A stretch of 38,745 nucleotides of DNA. Origin: an uncultured Ectothiorhodospiraceae bacterium (GTDB taxonomy: Bacteria > Pseudomonadota > Gammaproteobacteria > Nitrococcales > Halorhodospiraceae). Every line of letters starts with the position of its first letter. Position 1 is the stretch's first letter. The DNA is taken from positions 1-38,745 of the forward strand of contig CAJXKI010000003.1 of NCBI GenBank assembly GCA_913055765.1, in the 5' to 3' direction. The notes under the pieces are model-generated. The model did no database searches. It was not told the origin of the DNA and saw nothing but the letters and a program-made list of their open reading frames with translations. Shown here one piece after another: positions 30,577 to 38,745 of the stretch. A program made the translations under genes and the position numbers.

Positions 30577-32700
30577 CTACGGCGACCCGGCCCGGACGGG
30601 ATGCGGGGGCTGGTGGTAGAACCGGCCGCGATGCTGCCACTGGGTCTCCGCCTGCCAGCGGCCGGCCTGCCGGGTGATCGTGACCGCCCCGCGGGATGCC
30701 GTCCGTAGCACGCCGCGTCGCGGGGTTGCTACCGCCGCCGAGCAGGCCTTGTCCGCATCCTTGCAGCCGCGCGCGCCCACCTGCGGAGCCGTCGGCTCCG
30801 CAGGCAGGACGGGCTGCAGCACCAAGGCGGCACCGTCGCGCCGGCCACTGACCCGCAGGGCGAGGCCGCCGCTGCCGCCATCGGCCGTCTCCAGGTGCAG
30901 GGGACCGAGCGCCGTCGACCATGATCCGTCCCGCTGGTGGCCGACCCAGGTGGCCTCCGGCCAGCGCTCGCGGGCGTGCTCGACGGCGCCGTCCCACGGC
31001 GCCCCCGCGCGGGGTACGATCCAGGCGGTCAGCTCGAGGCCCCGGGCCTCCAGGTAGGGCGCCACCGCCACCGAGACGGCGTCCAGGCCGCCGCCCGGGC
31101 CGCCGCCGTAGACGACGGCGCGCTCACCGTCGGTGACCAGCGCCGTCAGCCCTGCGCCGGTATCGAAGACCACCACCCGCGCCGCATCACCGGGGCGCGC
31201 TGCAGGCCCGAGCAAGAGCACCCCTAGCAGCAGCGGCGCCAGGAGGCGCCCCGGCACCCCCCGCGGCGCGAGCATGAGGGCGGCCCCGAGCCCGGCCAAT
31301 AGCGCCTGCGCCGCCGAGGGTGCCGGGACCTCCAGCGCGCCCCATTGCCCCGCCATGGCCGTGAGTACCGTGAGGAGGGCCTGCAGGGACCAGTCGGCCA
31401 TCTGCCAGAGCGTCCCGGCTAGCGCCTCGCTGAGCGGCAAGGCAGCGATCCCGGTGAGCACCGGGGGCACGACCAGGACGCTCACCCAGGGTACGGCCAG
31501 GGGGTTGGCCAGCGGCGACAGCACCGGCAGGTGCCCGAAGTGCAGCGCCGTAGCCGGCAGCAGCCCCACGCCCACCAGCGCCTGGATGCGCAGCCACGGG
31601 GCGAGGCCGCGCACGGCGGCGCGCCCGGTGGTCGCGGCCAGGATCACGGCTACCGCACCGAAGGAGAGCCAGAAGCCTGCGCCCAGCGGCGCCCAAGGAT
31701 CGAGGGTCAGCACCGCCGCCGCGGCCACAGCCAGGCTGTGCCAAGGGCTCAGCGGCCGGCGTAGCAGCAGGGCCCCGGCGAAGACGAGCACCGTGACCAG
31801 GGCGCGCTGGGTCGGCAGCGTGAAGCCGGCGAGCGTCGCGTAGCCCGTCGCCGCCATCCCGCCGGCCAGGGTCCCCGCTGTCAGCGCCGGCACCCGACGG
31901 ACCAGCGGCGGTAGGCACCGCCACAGCCCGCCCAGCGTCGTACCTACGGCCCCGGCCACGAGGCTGATGTGCAGCCCGGAGATGGCGAGCAGGTGCGCCG
32001 TCCCGGTAGCTGAGAGGGTCTGCCACTGGGCGCTCGAGATGCCGGTGCGGATGCCGACGCCTAGCGCCTGGAGCAGGCCGAGCCGGGGGGATTCGGGCAG
32101 CGCCTCGCCCATGCGCGCCGCGATCGCCTCGCGGAGCGTATCCACCGTGGCGGCCCGCCCAGCGCGCTCGGCTGCCCCTGGCTCCCGGACGTAGCCGGTG
32201 GCGCCGATGCGGTGCCGGAATAGCCAGCGCTGGTAGTCGAAGCCGGCGGGGTTCAGGAAGCCATCGGGGGGCTGCAGCCGCAGGGACAGGTGCCAGCGCT
32301 CGCCGGGGCGCAGCGCCGGGGCGTCACCGTACCAGCGTAGCCGGATCCGGTGCGGCAGCGGGCGCGGCAGGCTACCGTCGAGGACCCGCTGCGGGCGCAG
32401 CTCGAAGACCGTGTGATCGTCCCGGACCTCCGGGATGCCGACGATCCGCCCTGCCAGGCGGGCGTCCACCTCGCCGGCGCCGGGCGGGAGCTGGTGGGCG
32501 GTGAGCCAGGAGGCGCTAGCCAGGGCCCAGGCGGCGCCGAGCAGCGCCGCCGCCGGCCAGCGCCGGCCGCGTGGCGCCAGCACCAGCCACGCCGCACCCG
32601 CCGCGGCGGTCGCCGCCACCACCGCCACCGCCGGCGCGCCTCGCAGCAGGGTCGCAACCGCCACGATTGCGCCCGCCCAGGCGAGCGCCGCTGCCTGCAT
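30577..32700 (-). CDS. comEC: ComEC/Rec2-family DNA-uptake channel protein with degenerate C-terminal MBL-like domain
   Basis: Competence domain SATGTAHLLAISGLHISLVAG, TLPTQRALVTV; C-terminus lacks MBL motifs (see findings). Confidence 0.9.
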   Translation of the reverse strand: MQAAALAWAGAIVAVATLLRGAPAVAVVAATAAAGAAWLVLAPRGRRWPAAALLGAAWALASASWLTAHQLPPGAGEVDARLAGRIVGIPEVRDDHTVFELRPQRVLDGSLPRPLPHRIRLRWYGDAPALRPGERWHLSLRLQPPDGFLNPAGFDYQRWLFRHRIGATGYVREPGAAERAGRAATVDTLREAIAARMGEALPESPRLGLLQALGVGIRTGISSAQWQTLSATGTAHLLAISGLHISLVAGAVGTTLGGLWRCLPPLVRRVPALTAGTLAGGMAATGYATLAGFTLPTQRALVTVLVFAGALLLRRPLSPWHSLAVAAAAVLTLDPWAPLGAGFWLSFGAVAVILAATTGRAAVRGLAPWLRIQALVGVGLLPATALHFGHLPVLSPLANPLAVPWVSVLVVPPVLTGIAALPLSEALAGTLWQMADWSLQALLTVLTAMAGQWGALEVPAPSAAQALLAGLGAALMLAPRGVPGRLLAPLLLGVLLLGPAARPGDAARVVVFDTGAGLTALVTDGERAVVYGGGPGGGLDAVSVAVAPYLEARGLELTAWIVPRAGAPWDGAVEHARERWPEATWVGHQRDGSWSTALGPLHLETADGGSGGLALRVSGRRDGAALVLQPVLPAEPTAPQVGARGCKDADKACSAAVATPRRGVLRTASRGAVTITRQAGRWQAETQWQHRGRFYHQPPHPVRAGSP

Positions 32701-32817
32701 CGACCATCCTTGGCCCGAGGCCGCTCCGTCGAGGTTACCTTCAGGCTAGCGCTGCCCCTGCGGGGTGCCAAGCCGGGTGCTACCGGCGCGAGGCGCGGCC
32801 TCCTACGCGGCTGCCTC

Positions 32818-33513
32818 CTACGCAGCGGCCGCCGAGCGCAGGAGGCCGTCCTCGAGCTCCAGCACGCGTGGCGCGCGGCCGGCGAGCGCCAGGTCGTGGG
32901 TGACGAAGATCAGGGCCGTGCCCAGCTCCTCGTTGAGGGCCTGCAGCATGCCGAAGACCTGCTCCGCCGTCTGCCGGTCCAGGTTGCCGGTAGGCTCGTC
33001 AGCGAGGATGCACTGCGGCCGGCTCACCACCGCCCGGGCGATGGCCACCCGCTGGCGCTCGCCGCCGGAGAGCTCCGCGGGCCGGTGGCCCAGCCGGGCG
33101 TCCAGGCCAATCCGCCCCAGCAGCTCCGTTGCCGCGTCGCGGGCCTCTGCCGCCGGGCGGCCGCGGATGAGCAGCGGCATGGCCACGTTCTCCAGCGCGG
33201 TGAACTCCGGCAGCAGGTGGTGGAACTGGTAGACGAACCCCAGGGCGCGGTTGCGCAGCTGCCCGCGGGCCCGCTGGCCGAGGGCGTAGATCGGCTCCCC
33301 GGCCACGTGCACTGCACCCGCCGTGGGCGTGTCCAGCCCGCCGAGGACGTGCAGCAGCGTGCTCTTGCCCGAGCCGGAGGGGCCGACGACGGCTACCTGC
33401 TCGCCGGCGCGGACTTGCAGGTCCACGTCGGCGAGCACCTCCACCTCCTGCGGTCCCTCGCTGAAGCGCTTGGCCACGTCCTGGGCCTCGACGATCACGC
33501 TCGCCTCACTCAT
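32818..33513 (-). CDS. lolD: Lipoprotein-releasing ABC transporter ATPase
   Basis: [49 protein letters not shown]. Confidence 0.94.
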   Translation of the reverse strand: MSEASVIVEAQDVAKRFSEGPQEVEVLADVDLQVRAGEQVAVVGPSGSGKSTLLHVLGGLDTPTAGAVHVAGEPIYALGQRARGQLRNRALGFVYQFHHLLPEFTALENVAMPLLIRGRPAAEARDAATELLGRIGLDARLGHRPAELSGGERQRVAIARAVVSRPQCILADEPTGNLDRQTAEQVFGMLQALNEELGTALIFVTHDLALAGRAPRVLELEDGLLRSAAAA

Positions 33514-34750
33514 AGCGTAGGGCCTCCGCCGGCTCCGTGCGCGCCGCCCGCCAGGCGGGGTAGAGGGTCGCCACCAGGGATAGGGCCAGGGCCAGCCCGG
33601 TGATCCGTACCACGTCCCCTCCGCGCAGCTGCGAGGGCAGATCGCTGATGTAGTAGACGTCCGCCGGCAGGAACTCGAGATCCAGCAGCCGCTCCAGGGC
33701 CGGGACGATGCTCTCCACGTTCAGCGCCAGCGCCACGCCTCCGGCCACGCCCAGGGCCGTGCCGATGAGGCCGATGACGCCCCCCTGGATGATGAATACC
33801 GCCATGACCCCGCGCGGGCCCAGCCCCAGCGTGCGCAGGATGGCGATATCCGACTGCTTGTCACGGACCACCATGACCAGCGTGGAGACGATGTTGAAGG
33901 CTGCCACCGCCACGATCAGGGCCAAGATGACGAACATGACCGTCTTCTCGGTCTGCACGGCGCGGAAGAAGTTCGCGTGCTGCCGGGTCCAGTCCACGAC
34001 CCGGTAGCGGCCGGGGAGATCGGCCGCCACCTGCTGCGCCAGCCGCGGCGCGGCCATCAGATCGTCGAAGCGCAACCGGATGCCGCTGATCGCATCGCCC
34101 ATGCCCTGGACCTGGGCCATATCCTGGAGGTGGGTGACGGCCAGGGCGCGGTCGTACTCGTGCATCCCCACCTCGAAGATGCCCGTGACCGTGAACCGCC
34201 GCATGCGGGGCGTCACCCCGGCGACCGAGACCCGGGCCTCCGGGGTGACCACGATGACCCGGTCGCCTACCTGGGCGCCGATCTCCCGGGCGAGCGCTGA
34301 GCCGAGGATGAGGCCGTACCCCCCGGCCTCAAGGGTCGCCTCGCCTGCCACCACCTGATCGAGCACGTCGGAGACACCGCGCTCGAGCGCCGGATCCACG
34401 CCCCGGATCAGGGTCCCGCTCACCTGCCCGCTGTGGGCGACCATGACCTGGCCGTCGATGAACGGTGCCGCCCCTGCCACGTGGGGATGCGACCGGGCCT
34501 GCTCCAGCAGGTCCGGCCACTGCTCGATCTCGCTGCCGGCGCCGTGGATCTCCGCGTGGGAGACCATCCCGAGGATGCGCTCGCGCAGCTCCTGCTCGAA
34601 GCCGTTCATCACCGACAGCACTGTGATCAGCGCCGCCACGCCCAGGGCGATGCCGACCATGGAGGTCATGGAGATGAACGAGACGAAGGGGCCGCGCCGA
34701 CGGGCGCGGGTATAGCGTAGGCCGATGAACAGCTCGACCGGTCGGAACAA
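33506..34750 (-). CDS. Lipoprotein-releasing system permease, LolC/LolE family
   Basis: [58 protein letters not shown]-terminal MacB/FtsX-like TMs. Confidence 0.93.
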   Translation of the reverse strand: MFRPVELFIGLRYTRARRRGPFVSFISMTSMVGIALGVAALITVLSVMNGFEQELRERILGMVSHAEIHGAGSEIEQWPDLLEQARSHPHVAGAAPFIDGQVMVAHSGQVSGTLIRGVDPALERGVSDVLDQVVAGEATLEAGGYGLILGSALAREIGAQVGDRVIVVTPEARVSVAGVTPRMRRFTVTGIFEVGMHEYDRALAVTHLQDMAQVQGMGDAISGIRLRFDDLMAAPRLAQQVAADLPGRYRVVDWTRQHANFFRAVQTEKTVMFVILALIVAVAAFNIVSTLVMVVRDKQSDIAILRTLGLGPRGVMAVFIIQGGVIGLIGTALGVAGGVALALNVESIVPALERLLDLEFLPADVYYISDLPSQLRGGDVVRITGLALALSLVATLYPAWRAARTEPAEALRYE

Positions 34751-34765
34751 GGGCTCGCTCCTCTC

Positions 34766-35485
34766 TCAGTAGTGGACCGGCAGGGCGCGCTCCGGCGCGA
34801 TGCCTGTGGCCCTCGGGTGCAGGCGTACGGCCGCGATCTCGACGCCGGCGGCGGCCGCCGCGCGCAGCGCCTCGGCGTAGCGCGGATCGATCCACGCCGC
34901 TGGCTGCACCGACCAGGCGTCGCTGCGCTGGACGCAGAAGACCAGGGCCGCACGCCCGCCTTGGCCCACCCAGCCGGTCAGCACCTCCAGGTGGCGCCGG
35001 CCGCGCTCTGTCACGGCGTCCGGGAAGAAGGCCGTCCCGCCCGCCACGGCCGCCGTGACGTTCTTGACCTCGACGAAGCAGGGGGGATCGCCGCGCGGGT
35101 GGCCGTCGAGGAGCCAGTCTGCCCGCATCGGCGCCTCGGGTACCCGCACCTCCCGCCGGCGCTCGGTGTAGCCGTCCAGGCCGGGCACCAGGCCCCTGTC
35201 CAGCGCCTCGCCGACCAGGGCGTTGGCACGGCCGGTGTGGACGCCCACGACCACCCCCGGCGCCACCTCGACCAGCTCCCAGGTGTAGGCGTACTTCCGC
35301 CCGGCGCGGTCAGAGCGGCTAAGCCAGACCCGCAGCCCCGGCTCGACACAGCCCTGCATCGAGCCGGTGTTCGGGCAGTGGGCCGTCCATCGCCGTCCCT
35401 GCGCGTCCTCGACATCGATGAGGAAGCGCCGATAGCGGCGCACCAGGCGCGCCTCGACCAAGGAGGCCTCGAACTCCACGCCCAT
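34766..35485 (-). CDS. sfsA: SfsA family DNA/RNA nuclease-like protein
   Basis: AHCPNTGSMQGCVEPG, FVEVKNVTAA, FFPDAVTERGRRHLEVL. Confidence 0.94.
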   Translation of the reverse strand: MGVEFEASLVEARLVRRYRRFLIDVEDAQGRRWTAHCPNTGSMQGCVEPGLRVWLSRSDRAGRKYAYTWELVEVAPGVVVGVHTGRANALVGEALDRGLVPGLDGYTERRREVRVPEAPMRADWLLDGHPRGDPPCFVEVKNVTAAVAGGTAFFPDAVTERGRRHLEVLTGWVGQGGRAALVFCVQRSDAWSVQPAAWIDPRYAEALRAAAAAGVEIAAVRLHPRATGIAPERALPVHY

Positions 35486-35540
35486 CCTCCCGCCAATCGA
35501 CCGCGCTCAGTCTACCCGTATGCGCGGCACAGCTATACCC

Positions 35541-35568
35541 TTTACATAACACGCCGATCGGTTATAGT
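35541..35568 (+). promoter_or_regulatory. Candidate sigma70 promoter for aguAB (TTTACA-N16-TATAGT)
   Basis: -35 TTTACA 35541-35546, -10 TATAGT 35563-35568, 16-bp spacer. Confidence 0.5.
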
Positions 35569-35602
35569 CCTCGTGCCTTTCGGTTATACCCCTCGTACCT
35601 TT
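35559..35602 (+). repeat. Imperfect tandem repeat, 2 x 22 bp
   Basis: cggttatagtcctcgtgccttt / cggttatacccctcgtaccttt, 19/22 identical. Confidence 0.85.
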
Positions 35603-35621
35603 CCGGGATCCGACGTCCGCC

Positions 35622-36734
35622 ATGGCCGCGCCCGCCCACCCAGATCGCCAGCTGCCGAGGCTCCCCGCCGAGTGGGAGCCGCACGCTGCGCTCATGCTCA
35701 CCTGGCCCCATCCCGGGGGGGACTGGGGCGAGCACCTTAAGGAGGCGGAGGCGTGCCTCGAGCAGCTCGCCGTCGCCGCCGCGCAGCATGAGCCGGTGCT
35801 GGTCGCCTGCCCCCACGCCCAGGCCGCCGCCCAGGTGGGCAACCGGCTGCGCTCGGCGGGCGTCCAGGCCGAGCGCCTCGTGCTCGGCGAGGCGCCCTCC
35901 AACGACATCTGGACCCGCGATCACGGGCCGATCACCGTCCTGTGCCCCGGGGGGCGGGCTCGGCTGCTGGACTTCTGCTTCAACGGCTGGGGCGGGCGCT
36001 TCCCGGCCGACGAGGACGACCGCCTGACGCGCCGGCTTACCGAGCAGGGCGTCTTCGGCAGCGAGTCGTACCGGCGCATCGAGTGGGTGCTCGAGGGCGG
36101 CAGCATCGACAGCGACGGCGCGGGGACGCTGCTGAGCACTACCAGCTGCCTGCTCAACCCCAACCGCAATCACGCCACCGACCGGGACGAGGTGGAGTCG
36201 CAGCTCTGCGCCCGGCTCGGGGCCCAGCGGGTGCTGTGGCTCGAGTCGGGGAGGCTGCTCGGCGACGACACCGACGGCCACGTGGACATGCTCGCTCGAT
36301 TCGTGGACCGCGAGACCATCGCCCACGCCGCCTGCCACGATCCGGAGGATCCCCACTACGAGCCGCTTCAGGCCCTAAGGGCAGAGCTGGAGGGGCTCCG
36401 TACCCGCAACGGCGAGCCGTACCGGCTGGTCGAGCTGCCGCTGCCGGCGCCGGTCCGTGACGAGCAGGGGCGCCGCCTGCCGGCGACTTACGCCAACTTC
36501 GTCTTCGTCAACGGCGCCGTCCTGGTGCCGGTCTACGGGGATCCGGCGGATGCCGTAGCCTGCGCGCGCCTGGGGCGTGCCTGCCCCGCGCGCCATGTGG
36601 TCGGCGTCCCGGCGCGGGGGCTGATCCGCCAAGGCGGCAGCCTCCACTGCGCTACCATGCAGCTGCCGGAGGGCGTCACCATCGATGCGCCCGCCTCCCT
36701 CTCGGCGCAGCGGATAGGAGCGAGCGAGGCGTGA
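35622..36734 (+). CDS. aguA: Agmatine deiminase / peptidylarginine deiminase family
   Basis: PAEWEPHAALMLTWPH, NDIWTRDHGPITV, VLEGGSIDSDG, DGHVDMLARF, GGSLHCATMQLP catalytic Cys. Confidence 0.94.
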   Translation: MAAPAHPDRQLPRLPAEWEPHAALMLTWPHPGGDWGEHLKEAEACLEQLAVAAAQHEPVLVACPHAQAAAQVGNRLRSAGVQAERLVLGEAPSNDIWTRDHGPITVLCPGGRARLLDFCFNGWGGRFPADEDDRLTRRLTEQGVFGSESYRRIEWVLEGGSIDSDGAGTLLSTTSCLLNPNRNHATDRDEVESQLCARLGAQRVLWLESGRLLGDDTDGHVDMLARFVDRETIAHAACHDPEDPHYEPLQALRAELEGLRTRNGEPYRLVELPLPAPVRDEQGRRLPATYANFVFVNGAVLVPVYGDPADAVACARLGRACPARHVVGVPARGLIRQGGSLHCATMQLPEGVTIDAPASLSAQRIGASEA

Positions 36735-37594
36735 GCGGACGGCTGAGCCTAGGCCTGGTGCAGCACGCCTGCACCGACGATCCGGAGACCAACCTGGCAC
36801 GGACCACGGCCGGGATCGCCGACGCGGCAGCCCGGGGGGCGGAGCTCATCCTCCTGCAGGAGCTCCACCGTGGCCTGTACCCCTGCCACGAGGAGCATAC
36901 GAGCCACTTCGACGCCGCCGAGCCCATCCCCGGGCCGACCACCGAGCGCCTGGGCGAGGCGGCCGCCGGGCACGGGGTCGTCGTGGTCGGCTCGGTCTTC
37001 GAGCGCCGCGCCGCGGGCCTCTACCACAACACCGCCGTGGTGCTCGAGCGGGACGGTAGCCTGGCGGGCACCTACCGCAAGATGCACGTGCCGGACGATC
37101 CCGGCTACTACGAGAAGTTCTACTTCACGCCGGGCGATCACGGCTTCGTCCCCATCGACACCTCGCTGGGGCGGCTCGGGGTGCTGGTCTGCTGGGATCA
37201 GTGGTTCCCCGAGGCGGCGCGCCTCATGGCCTTGGCCGGCGCCGAGATCCTGCTCTACCCTACGGCTATCGGGTTCGCCCCGGACGAGCCCGCCGATGAG
37301 CAGGCGCGGCAGCTGGAGGCGTGGCGGACCGTGCAGCGTGGCCACGCCATCGCCAATGGGCTGCCCGTAGCGGCCTGCAACCGTGTCGGCGCGGAGCCGG
37401 CAGCGCAGTTCTGGGGGCGGAGCTTCGTCTGCGGGCCCCAGGGCGAGCTCCTCACGGAGGCCAGCGCCGAGGCCGCGGTGCTGGTCGCCGGCCTCGAGCG
37501 CGGGCGTAGCGAGGCGGTCCGGCAGGCGTGGCCATTCCTGCGCGATCGCCGGATCGACGCCTACCAGGGGCTCACGCGGCGCTACCTGGACTAG
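36731..37594 (+). CDS. aguB: N-carbamoylputrescine amidase (CN-hydrolase)
   Basis: LILLQELHRGLYPCHEE, YRKMHVPDDPGYYEKFYFTPGD, VLVCWDQWFPEAARLMA; ATGA overlap with aguA. Confidence 0.95.
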   Translation: MSGRLSLGLVQHACTDDPETNLARTTAGIADAAARGAELILLQELHRGLYPCHEEHTSHFDAAEPIPGPTTERLGEAAAGHGVVVVGSVFERRAAGLYHNTAVVLERDGSLAGTYRKMHVPDDPGYYEKFYFTPGDHGFVPIDTSLGRLGVLVCWDQWFPEAARLMALAGAEILLYPTAIGFAPDEPADEQARQLEAWRTVQRGHAIANGLPVAACNRVGAEPAAQFWGRSFVCGPQGELLTEASAEAAVLVAGLERGRSEAVRQAWPFLRDRRIDAYQGLTRRYLD

Positions 37595-37680
37595 CCGCCG
37601 GCGGGTGGGCCCGGCGACGCGGGCGAGTGGCCCTGGTAGCATATCCCTTCCCTAGGCCCACGTAACGGCGAGTCGCTCCT

Positions 37681-38055
37681 ATGCAAGATCCGGCACAGAA
37701 CACCCCCACGGCCCAAGCCCCCGGGATCGCCCCGTGGCTGGTCTATATCCTCTACATCGTGAGCCTGTTCATCGGGCTCACCGCGGTCATCGGCGTGATA
37801 GCCGCCTACATGCAGCGCACCAATGCGCCGGAGTGGCTCCAGAGCCACTACCGCTTCCAGATCAACACCTTCTGGATCGGCCTGCTGGCCTTCCTGGCTG
37901 CGGTCATCACGCTCCCGCTCTACGGGGTCGGGATGCTGATCGGGGCCCTGCTCACGATCTGGCTGCTGGCACGCTGCATCTACGGCATGCGGCAGCTCAG
38001 CGCCCACGAGCCGATCCCGAACCCGGAGGCCTGGCTGTTCGGCTGGCACCGCTGA
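37681..38055 (+). CDS. DUF4870-like small membrane protein
   Basis: Three hydrophobic segments; WLQSHYRFQINTFWIGLL and MLIGALLTIWLLARCIYGMRQL. Confidence 0.75.
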   Translation: MQDPAQNTPTAQAPGIAPWLVYILYIVSLFIGLTAVIGVIAAYMQRTNAPEWLQSHYRFQINTFWIGLLAFLAAVITLPLYGVGMLIGALLTIWLLARCIYGMRQLSAHEPIPNPEAWLFGWHR

Positions 38056-38059
38056 GACC

Positions 38060-38745
38060 GTGCTGCTCGACGATCTCCCCCTGCCTAAGCGGGATGGCGA
38101 GCGCCGCGACTGGCCCGGCCTGATCGGCGCGGCGCAGCCGCTGGCCGCCGCCGAGGCCGTGTTGCGCCACCACGCCCCGGTCCTGGCCGTCACCGGCACG
38201 CCGCAGCAGGCTGCGGCGCTCCAGGAGTCGCTGGGCTTCTTCCTCGGCGACCAGGTGCCGGTGCTCGGCTTCCCCGATTGGGAGACCCTGCCCTACGACG
38301 TCTTCTCCCCGCACCAGGACATCATCTCCGAGCGCCTCGCCGGGCTCTACCGGCTGCCGAGCCTGGAGCGCGGGGTGCTGGTGGTGCCGGCGGCGACGCT
38401 CATGCACCCGCTGCCGCCGCGGGGCTGGGTGGAGAGCCGGACCCTGCTGCTGGGCGTTGGCGACCGGCTGGAGCTGGAGCCCATGCGCCACCGGCTCGAG
38501 GCCGCCGGCTACCGCTGCGTCCCGGAGGTGCACGAGCACGGGGAGTTCGCGGTCCGCGGCGCCCTGCTCGATCTCTTCCCTATGGGGGGCGACACCCCCT
38601 ACCGCATCGACCTGTTCGATGACGAGGTGGAGAGCCTGCGCCGCTTCGATCCGGAGACGCAGCGCACGACGGAGCGGGTCGAGGCGATCGAGCTCCTCCC
38701 CGCCCGGGAGATCCCCACCGACGAGGCGGCGATCACCCACTTCCG
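38060..38745 (+). CDS. mfd: Transcription-repair coupling factor, N-terminal part (3' end outside window)
   Basis: GTG start; VLGFPDWETLPYDVFSPHQDIISERLAGLYRLP, YRCVPEVHEHGEFAVRGALLDLFPMGGDTPYRIDLFDDEVESLRRFDPETQRT. Confidence 0.95.
   Translation, partial: MLLDDLPLPKRDGERRDWPGLIGAAQPLAAAEAVLRHHAPVLAVTGTPQQAAALQESLGFFLGDQVPVLGFPDWETLPYDVFSPHQDIISERLAGLYRLPSLERGVLVVPAATLMHPLPPRGWVESRTLLLGVGDRLELEPMRHRLEAAGYRCVPEVHEHGEFAVRGALLDLFPMGGDTPYRIDLFDDEVESLRRFDPETQRTTERVEAIELLPAREIPTDEAAITHF

Overview
The window is high-GC DNA, probably from a gammaproteobacterium; gene content and order look like Chromatiales/Halorhodospira, which is inference only. Most of it is densely packed housekeeping genes: prfC 3' end, TraB/PrgY-family protein, mtfA, prpE-like, mobB, a D-2-hydroxyacid dehydrogenase/SDR/class V aminotransferase group, the holB-tmk-mltG-pabC-fabF-acpP-fabG-fabD-fabH-plsX-rpmF-yceD cluster, maf, sppA, rluC, rne, low-MW protein tyrosine phosphatase (ptp), kdsB-lpxK-msbA, comEC, lolD-lolC/E, sfsA, aguA-aguB, a DUF4870-like gene and the 5' end of mfd. 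The main accessory region is a ~2.2 kb remnant element (about 24478-26651) inserted into the 5' end of ptp, exactly at the codons for the catalytic P-loop (CMGN). It is bounded by an 11-bp direct repeat (ttgcccatgca). It displaced the original ptp start, which survives as a 20-codon stub downstream of kdsB, and it supplied a replacement 5' end so the gene is still open. The element carries a truncated lambda-type integrase with its first catalytic Arg apparently replaced by Pro, three TTGCAG sites at exact 11-bp spacing, a phage-like C-terminal fragment, and a translationally coupled lipoprotein plus coiled-coil gene pair. A second notable signal is a ComEC whose metallo-beta-lactamase-like domain has lost the HxDxDH motif. 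Others are a structured rne leader, a single LolC/E-type permease, and a tandem 22-bp repeat overlapping the predicted aguA promoter.
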